DNA of 64,000 nt from Chitinibacter tainanensis DSM 15459. Its GTDB lineage: Bacteria > Pseudomonadota > Gammaproteobacteria > Burkholderiales > Chitinibacteraceae. Shown here one piece after another: positions 59,834 through 64,000 of the stretch. Positions within the stretch are counted from its first letter, which is position 1. Each line of letters begins with the position of its first letter. A model generated the notes under the pieces. That model was not told the origin of the DNA. It saw only the letters and a list, made by a program, of their open reading frames with translations, and searched no databases. The stretch is from NCBI RefSeq assembly GCF_000429785.1, contig NZ_KE386953.1:1-64000 (forward strand). The letters are read 5' to 3'. Made by a program: the position numbers and the translations under genes.

Positions 59834-59878
59834 ACGGGAAAACCCCGTTTACATTTGACGCTAGCGGGTAGTTCCCGC
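59834..59878 (+). promoter_or_regulatory. paired 15-bp inverted repeats at the trpE promoter (candidate operators)
   Basis: ACGGG-N5-CCCGT (59834-59848) and GCGGG-N5-CCCGC (59864-59878) share the pattern CGGG-N5-CCCG. Their centres are 30 bp apart, close to three helical turns. The first lies just upstream of the -35 element and the second fills the spacer. A dimeric repressor binding both is a reasonable guess; no regulator is adjacent. Confidence 0.5.
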
Positions 59879-59883
59879 ACAAT
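59855..59883 (+). promoter_or_regulatory. candidate trp operon promoter
   Basis: TTGACG (59855-59860), a 17-bp spacer and CACAAT (59878-59883). Transcription would start near 59890 and give a leader of about 140 bases before trpE. The -35 is strong and the -10 weaker. Confidence 0.6.
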
Positions 59884-59930
59884 CGATGCTGTTTCCTACC
59901 TGATTGGATCGGCCTCGATCCCCTGTCATC

Positions 59931-59981
59931 ATGGCTTTTTACTGTACTGATCTCTGGCTGGAATGGCGATGGCGTCGCTAA
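59931..59981 (+). CDS. trpL: putative trp leader peptide
   Basis: A 16-codon frame, ATG to TAA, that encodes MAFYCTDLWLEWRWRR, with three Trp codons in six positions (9, 12, 14). It lies about 40 bases after the predicted transcription start and 50 before trpE, as expected for an attenuation leader. The absence of a clear ribosome-binding site before the ATG is a weakness. The last Trp codons and the stop lie within a GC-rich hairpin. Confidence 0.6.
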   Translation: MAFYCTDLWLEWRWRR

Positions 59982-60013
59982 GCGCGCCCACACATCGTTC
60001 ATTCTGATTTTTC
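59967..60013 (+). terminator. candidate trp attenuator hairpin
   Basis: GGCG (59971-59974) pairs with CGCC (59985-59988), and CGC with GCG inside, around the loop TAA, which is the leader stop codon. Outer CGAT/ATCG arms (59967-59970 with 59994-59997) can extend it with a bulge. A U-rich stretch (TTCATTCTGATTTTT) follows. A ribosome stalled at the Trp codons would cover the 5' arm and prevent the hairpin. An upstream hairpin GGATCG/CGATCC (59906-59921) is a possible alternative structure. Confidence 0.5.
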
Positions 60014-60031
60014 CATCTGGAGAGAAGTCCC

Positions 60032-61501
60032 ATGCTGACTCGTGAAGAATTTCACGCCTTGGCGGCCCAAGGCTATAACCGCATTCCGCTGATTTCTGAA
60101 TTATTTGCTGACCTCGACACCCCGCTATCGGTGTATTTAAAGCTCGCCAATCGTCCTTACTCTTACCTACTGGAATCCGTGGTCGGTGGCGAGCGCTTTG
60201 GTCGCTATTCTTTTATTGGCCTGCCGGCCCGCACCCGCATCAAAGTCTGTGGCCAAACCACCGAGCTGATCCACGATGATCGCGTGATCGAAACCCATAG
60301 CGGCAACCCGCTCGATTACATTGAAGCCTATCAGGCCCGCTTCAAAGCGCCTTCAACCAAAGGCTTGCCGCGCTTTCTGGGCGGTTTGGTCGGCTATTTT
60401 GGCTACGAAACCATTCGCTATATCGAGCGCAAGCTGGCCGAATGCCCGAAGCCGGACCCCATTGGCGCGCCGGATATTCAGCTCTTGTTATCCGAAGAGA
60501 TCGTCGTGGTCGACAATCTGTCCGGCAAGCTTTACCTCGTTGTTTACGCCGACCCAAGCCAAGACAATGCTTATCAGGTGGCTGAAGAGCGCCTACTGGC
60601 GCTGCGCCTGAAATTGCGCGAGCCGGCGCAGATTCCGTTCTCGCTGCCCGTGGCCAGTGCTGGCGAGCCGGTATCCGAATTTGGCGAACAGCCATTTAAA
60701 GACGCGGTACTGAAAGCCAAGGAATACATCAAAGACGGCGATGTGATGCAAGTGGTGTTGGCGCAGCGTATGAGCGCGCCATTTAATGCCTCGGCCATGT
60801 CGCTGTATCGCTCGCTGCGCAGCATTAATCCATCGCCGTATATGTTCTATTACGACTTTGGCGATATGCATATTGTTGGCGCGTCGCCCGAAATCCTGGT
60901 GCGCCTGGAAGACGATACCGTCACCGTGCGCCCGATTGCGGGTACCCGCCCGCGCGGCAAAGATCGCGAACACGATCTGGCGCTCGAAGCCGAGCTGCTG
61001 GCCGATGAAAAAGAAATCGCCGAACACGTCATGTTGATCGACCTCGGCCGCAACGACGCCGGCCGCGTGGCGCAAACCGGCTCGGTGAAACTCGTCGACA
61101 AAATGGTGGTTGAGCGCTATTCGCACGTGATGCACATTGTGTCGAGCGTAGAAGGCAAACTCAAACCGCAGCAAACCGCGATTGATGTACTGAAAGCCAC
61201 ATTCCCGGCGGGCACCGTATCGGGCGCGCCAAAAGTGCGGGCAATGGAAATCATTGACGAGCTCGAGCCGACCAAGCGTGGCGTGTATTCCGGCGCGGTT
61301 GGCTATCTGGGCTTTAACGGCGATATGGATGTCGCGATTGCGCTGCGCACCGCCGTGATCAAGAACCAAACCCTCTATATGCAAGCGGGCGCCGGCATTG
61401 TGGCCGACTCAGTCCCGCAAAGCGAATGGCAGGAAACGCTCAATAAAGCCCGCGCCGTACTGCGCGCCGCCGAGCTTGCTAGCCAAGGCCTGGACGCCTA
61501 A
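60032..61501 (+). CDS. trpE: anthranilate synthase component I
   Basis: A 489-residue enzyme that makes anthranilate from chorismate. The feedback-site element LLES near residue 50, [32 protein letters not shown] and [10 protein letters not shown] are all present. A GGAGAGAAG ribosome site precedes the ATG. It pairs with the amidotransferase TrpG encoded next. Confidence 0.97.
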   Translation: MLTREEFHALAAQGYNRIPLISELFADLDTPLSVYLKLANRPYSYLLESVVGGERFGRYSFIGLPARTRIKVCGQTTELIHDDRVIETHSGNPLDYIEAYQARFKAPSTKGLPRFLGGLVGYFGYETIRYIERKLAECPKPDPIGAPDIQLLLSEEIVVVDNLSGKLYLVVYADPSQDNAYQVAEERLLALRLKLREPAQIPFSLPVASAGEPVSEFGEQPFKDAVLKAKEYIKDGDVMQVVLAQRMSAPFNASAMSLYRSLRSINPSPYMFYYDFGDMHIVGASPEILVRLEDDTVTVRPIAGTRPRGKDREHDLALEAELLADEKEIAEHVMLIDLGRNDAGRVAQTGSVKLVDKMVVERYSHVMHIVSSVEGKLKPQQTAIDVLKATFPAGTVSGAPKVRAMEIIDELEPTKRGVYSGAVGYLGFNGDMDVAIALRTAVIKNQTLYMQAGAGIVADSVPQSEWQETLNKARAVLRAAELASQGLDA

Positions 61502-61539
61502 GCGCCCCGCCACTGCCATCTGCGATAAAGGATTAAATC

Positions 61540-62109
61540 ATGCTTTTAATGATCGACAATTACGACAGTTTCACCTACAACCTCGTGCAATACTTTGGCG
61601 AACTTGGCCAAGACGTGCACGTGCATCGCAACGATGAAATCAGCATCGAACAAATCGAGGCCATGCAGCCGAAATACCTGGTAATTTCACCCGGCCCATG
61701 CTCACCACTGGAAGCCGGCATTTCGGTCCCTGCCATCAAGCATTTCGCTGGCAAATTGCCGATTATGGGCGTGTGCCTTGGGCATCAATCGATTGGCGAA
61801 GCCTTTGGCGGCAAGATTATCCATGCCAAAACACTGATGCATGGCAAGGTATCCCCCGTTATCCATAACAATATCGGGATGTTCAGAGACATACCCTCCC
61901 CAGTAACGGTAACGCGGTATCACTCGCTAGCGATCGAGCGCGAATCGCTGCCCGATTGCTTAGAGGTAACCGCATGGACGGAAGATGGCGAAATCATGGG
62001 CGTGCGCCACAGAACTTTGGCGATCGAGGGCGTGCAATTTCACCCCGAGTCGATCTTGACCGAACACGGGCATAAGATGCTCGAGAATTTCCTAAAAGAA
62101 TGGGCGTAA
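61540..62109 (+). CDS. trpG: anthranilate synthase component II (glutamine amidotransferase)
   Basis: A 189-residue type I glutamine amidotransferase that supplies ammonia to TrpE. The nucleophile Cys79 lies in [15 protein letters not shown], with the partner His in [13 protein letters not shown]. Such proteins often also serve PabB (as PabA). Confidence 0.96.
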   Translation: MLLMIDNYDSFTYNLVQYFGELGQDVHVHRNDEISIEQIEAMQPKYLVISPGPCSPLEAGISVPAIKHFAGKLPIMGVCLGHQSIGEAFGGKIIHAKTLMHGKVSPVIHNNIGMFRDIPSPVTVTRYHSLAIERESLPDCLEVTAWTEDGEIMGVRHRTLAIEGVQFHPESILTEHGHKMLENFLKEWA

Positions 62110-62119
62110 AGCCAGCCTC

Positions 62120-62145
62120 AAGCCGACCCTAGGTCGGCTTCTTTA
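62120..62145 (+). terminator. hairpin between trpG and trpD
   Basis: AAGCCGACC and GGTCGGCTT enclose three bases and are followed by CTTTACG. The T-run is short, so it may only reduce transcription of trpD and the genes after it relative to trpEG. Confidence 0.6.
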
Positions 62146-62172
62146 CGACCAACAATAAAACAAGGAATTACG

Positions 62173-63204
62173 ATGATCACCATCCAAACCGCACTGAACC
62201 GCCTGATCGACAATAACGAACTGTTTTACGATGAAATGCTGCACCTGATGCGGCAAATCATGTCGGGCGAAATGACCCCGGCACAAATCGCCGCCCTGCT
62301 GATGGGCCTGCGCACCAAAGTTGAAAGCGTGTCCGAAATCGCCGCTGCTGCCACCGTGATGCGCGAGTTTTCGACCAAAGTGGCGGTGCAAGATGGCCGG
62401 CACTTGGTCGACACCTGTGGCACCGGCGGCGATGGCGCGCATACGTTTAATATCTCGACTTGCTCGGCCTTCGTGGCCGCTGCGGCGGGTGCGAAAGTGG
62501 CCAAACATGGCGGCCGCTCGGTGTCGTCGAGCTCTGGCTCGGCCGATGTACTCGAAGCCTTTGGCGTGAATCTGAATCTGACCGCAGAACAAGTTGGCCA
62601 GTGTATTGATCAGGTCGGCCTCGGTTTTATGTTCGCACCTAACCATCACAGCGCGATGAAATACGTTGCGCCAGTGCGCAAAGAGCTGGGCGTACGTACC
62701 ATCTTTAATATCCTTGGCCCGCTCACCAACCCAGCCGGTGCGGATAATCAGGTGATGGGCGTATTCCACCCAGATCTGGTCGGTATTCAGGCACGGGTGC
62801 TCAAACAACTGGGCTCTAAGCATGTGCTTATTGTGCACGGCAAAGACGGGCTGGATGAGATCTCGATCAGCACCCCAACCATGATTGCCGAGCTGAAAGA
62901 TGGCGACATCGTTGAATACGAATTCGATCCTCGTGATCTCGGCTTTAGTCTGGCCGACAGCAAAGCGCTGTACGCTGGCACCGCACAAGAATCCAAAGCC
63001 ATTATCGAAGGCATTCTGGCTGGCAGCCTCAGCGGCCCTTGTCGCGATATCGTGCTGCTGAATGCCGGTGCCGCGATCTACGCTGCCAATTTGGCGGTAA
63101 CGCTCGAAGACGGCATCAACGCCGCGCACGAAGCACTGGCCAGCGGCGCCGCCAAAGCCAAACTTGACGCCCTCGTATCGTTCACACAAGGCCTAGCCAA
63201 GTAA
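62173..63204 (+). CDS. trpD: anthranilate phosphoribosyltransferase
   Basis: A 343-residue enzyme that transfers phosphoribosyl to anthranilate. The PRPP site [17 protein letters not shown] and [19 protein letters not shown] are canonical. Its stop overlaps the start of the GFA gene by one base (TAATG). Confidence 0.98.
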   Translation: MITIQTALNRLIDNNELFYDEMLHLMRQIMSGEMTPAQIAALLMGLRTKVESVSEIAAAATVMREFSTKVAVQDGRHLVDTCGTGGDGAHTFNISTCSAFVAAAAGAKVAKHGGRSVSSSSGSADVLEAFGVNLNLTAEQVGQCIDQVGLGFMFAPNHHSAMKYVAPVRKELGVRTIFNILGPLTNPAGADNQVMGVFHPDLVGIQARVLKQLGSKHVLIVHGKDGLDEISISTPTMIAELKDGDIVEYEFDPRDLGFSLADSKALYAGTAQESKAIIEGILAGSLSGPCRDIVLLNAGAAIYAANLAVTLEDGINAAHEALASGAAKAKLDALVSFTQGLAK

Positions 63205-63566
63205 TGGAAAACCGGCGCACTTACCACGGCAGCTGCCATTGCGGCGCGGTGAAGTTTCGCATCAGCTCGCCTGAAATCAGCTCGGGCGTACGCTGCAATT
63301 GCTCGATCTGCCAGCGCAAAGGTGCGCTGATGACGCCGTATATTTATTCACCGGCAGAATTAGTGATCGAAGCCGGCACCGAGCAATTGAGCGTGTATCA
63401 ATTCGGTACAGGCGTGGCGAAGCATTATTTCTGCAAGGTATGCGGGATTTATCCATTCCACCAAACCTTGCGCAAGGCTGGGTATTACCGCGTAAATGTG
63501 GGCTGTATCGATGGTCTAGAGCCCCTGACTATGCCCGTTGAAGTCTTCGACGGCCGCAGCCTTTAA
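63204..63566 (+). CDS. GFA/CENP-V domain zinc protein
   Basis: A 120-residue protein of the glutathione-dependent formaldehyde-activating enzyme family. It has the zinc ligands GSCHCGAVKF, CNCSICQRKG and FCKVCGIYPFHQ. Despite the name, most family members have no proven formaldehyde activity. It is inserted between trpD and trpC and coupled to trpD, but no role in tryptophan synthesis is known. Confidence 0.9.
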   Translation: MENRRTYHGSCHCGAVKFRISSPEISSGVRCNCSICQRKGALMTPYIYSPAELVIEAGTEQLSVYQFGTGVAKHYFCKVCGIYPFHQTLRKAGYYRVNVGCIDGLEPLTMPVEVFDGRSL

Positions 63567-63586
63567 TCTACCTTTGAGTACGAAAA

Positions 63587-64000
63587 ATGTCCGACATCCT
63601 AAAAAAAATCTGGGCCACCAAGTTTGAAGAAGTGGCTGCCGCGAAAAAACTCATCCCGCTCGCGGAAATCCGTGCGCAAGCCGAGGCCAATCGCGATCTG
63701 CGCGACTTTGTGGGCGCAATTCAGGCCAAACATGCAGCCGGTAAAGCGGGCGTGATTGCTGAAATCAAAAAGGCCAGCCCATCCAAAGGCGTGATGCGTG
63801 ATCCGTTTGTGCCGGCCGAGATTGCCCCCGATTACGCCGCCCATGGCGCGGCGTGTTTGTCGGTGCTGACCGATGTGCAGTATTTTCAGGGCCACGCCGA
63901 TTACCTGAAAGCCGCCCGTGCGGCCTGCACGCTGCCGGCGCTGCGCAAAGACTTTATGGTCGATGAATATCAGTTTTATGAGGCGCGCGCCTGGGGTGCG
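63587..64000 (+). CDS. trpC: indole-3-glycerol-phosphate synthase, N-terminal part
   Basis: The first 138 codons are present and the gene runs off the right edge. [20 protein letters not shown] and the catalytic stretch [11 protein letters not shown], followed by [20 protein letters not shown], identify it. It closes the indole ring precursor step after TrpD (and TrpF, not seen). Confidence 0.95.
   Translation, partial: MSDILKKIWATKFEEVAAAKKLIPLAEIRAQAEANRDLRDFVGAIQAKHAAGKAGVIAEIKKASPSKGVMRDPFVPAEIAPDYAAHGAACLSVLTDVQYFQGHADYLKAARAACTLPALRKDFMVDEYQFYEARAWGA

Noticed and set aside
60593-61384. 263-codon open frame opposite trpE
   Set aside because: A shadow of trpE, with no ribosome site or recognisable domain.
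62143-63189. 348-codon open frame on the minus strand opposite trpD
   Set aside because: It mirrors trpD almost exactly and matches no domain. trpD is certain, so this is a shadow frame.

Overview
The window is ordinary chromosome of a betaproteobacterium. It looks like the order Neisseriales and probably a chitin-degrading relative of Chitinibacter, Deefgea or Chromobacterium. That placement rests on the 16S rRNA 5' end at position 1 (betaproteobacterial start sequence), on the orders secB–SH3–gpsA, leuC–entericidin–leuD and ndk–rlmN–pilW–rodZ–ispG–hisS–yfgM–bamB–der–hfq–hflX–hflK–hflC–DUF2065–hisZ–purA, and on overall protein similarity. It is inference; the genus is not proven. No insertion sequence, prophage, CRISPR array or tRNA gene was seen.

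Layout. 1-511: start of an rRNA operon on the minus strand with boxA and a clear promoter. 512-2852: grxC, secB, an SH3 protein and gpsA. 2971-7636: a very large MHYT/PAS hybrid kinase translationally coupled to an HD-GYP response regulator. 7685-8789: a patatin phospholipase gene split by one extra base in a run of six C. 8962-19436: a continuous minus-strand vitamin B12 unit led by a cobalamin riboswitch: btuB, cbiB, cobD, a BtuF-like protein without signal peptide, cobO, a VF530-family protein, a hotdog thioesterase, cobB, btuF, btuC and btuD. 19642-22565: a GbsR/MarR regulator with cytochrome bd oxidase. 22811-23700: a two-gene unit of a two-helix membrane protein (SLATT/DUF4231-like) and a DUF1353 protein, the least understood locus here. 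23736-28403: a GGDEF-EAL protein, rlmJ, a catalytically degenerate aspartate-semialdehyde dehydrogenase relative and a periplasmic amino-acid-type binding protein. 28507-32743: leuB, nagB (inserted, with its own signals), leuD, an entericidin and leuC. 32898-33607: a secreted barnase-type RNase overlapping its barstar inhibitor. 33919-41590: assorted genes including a chemoreceptor with its sensor domain at the C-terminus, an inosine-type DNA glycosylase, UbiB and an NlpC/P60 hydrolase. 41757-57208: a long minus-strand housekeeping block. 57396-64000: a SPOR protein, cysS and the trpE-trpG-trpD-GFA-trpC unit, cut by the window end.

How the genes work together. The B12 block joins outer-membrane uptake (BtuB), periplasmic capture (BtuF), inner-membrane transport (BtuCD) and late assembly steps (CobB, CobO, CobD, CbiB) under one riboswitch. 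CobP/CobU, CobS, CobT and CobQ are absent and would have to be encoded elsewhere. The trp unit has a strong -35 element with two matching 15-bp inverted repeats, and a 16-residue leader reading frame with three Trp codons overlapping a GC-rich hairpin followed by a U-rich stretch. This suggests attenuation. The leu genes are interrupted by the independently signalled nagB.

The best leads for something new are the SLATT-like/DUF1353 pair, the trp leader and paired operators, the two non-B12 genes inside the B12 operon, and a dispersed palindrome of the form GCAATACC-N5-9-GGTATTGC that occurs both inside genes and between them.
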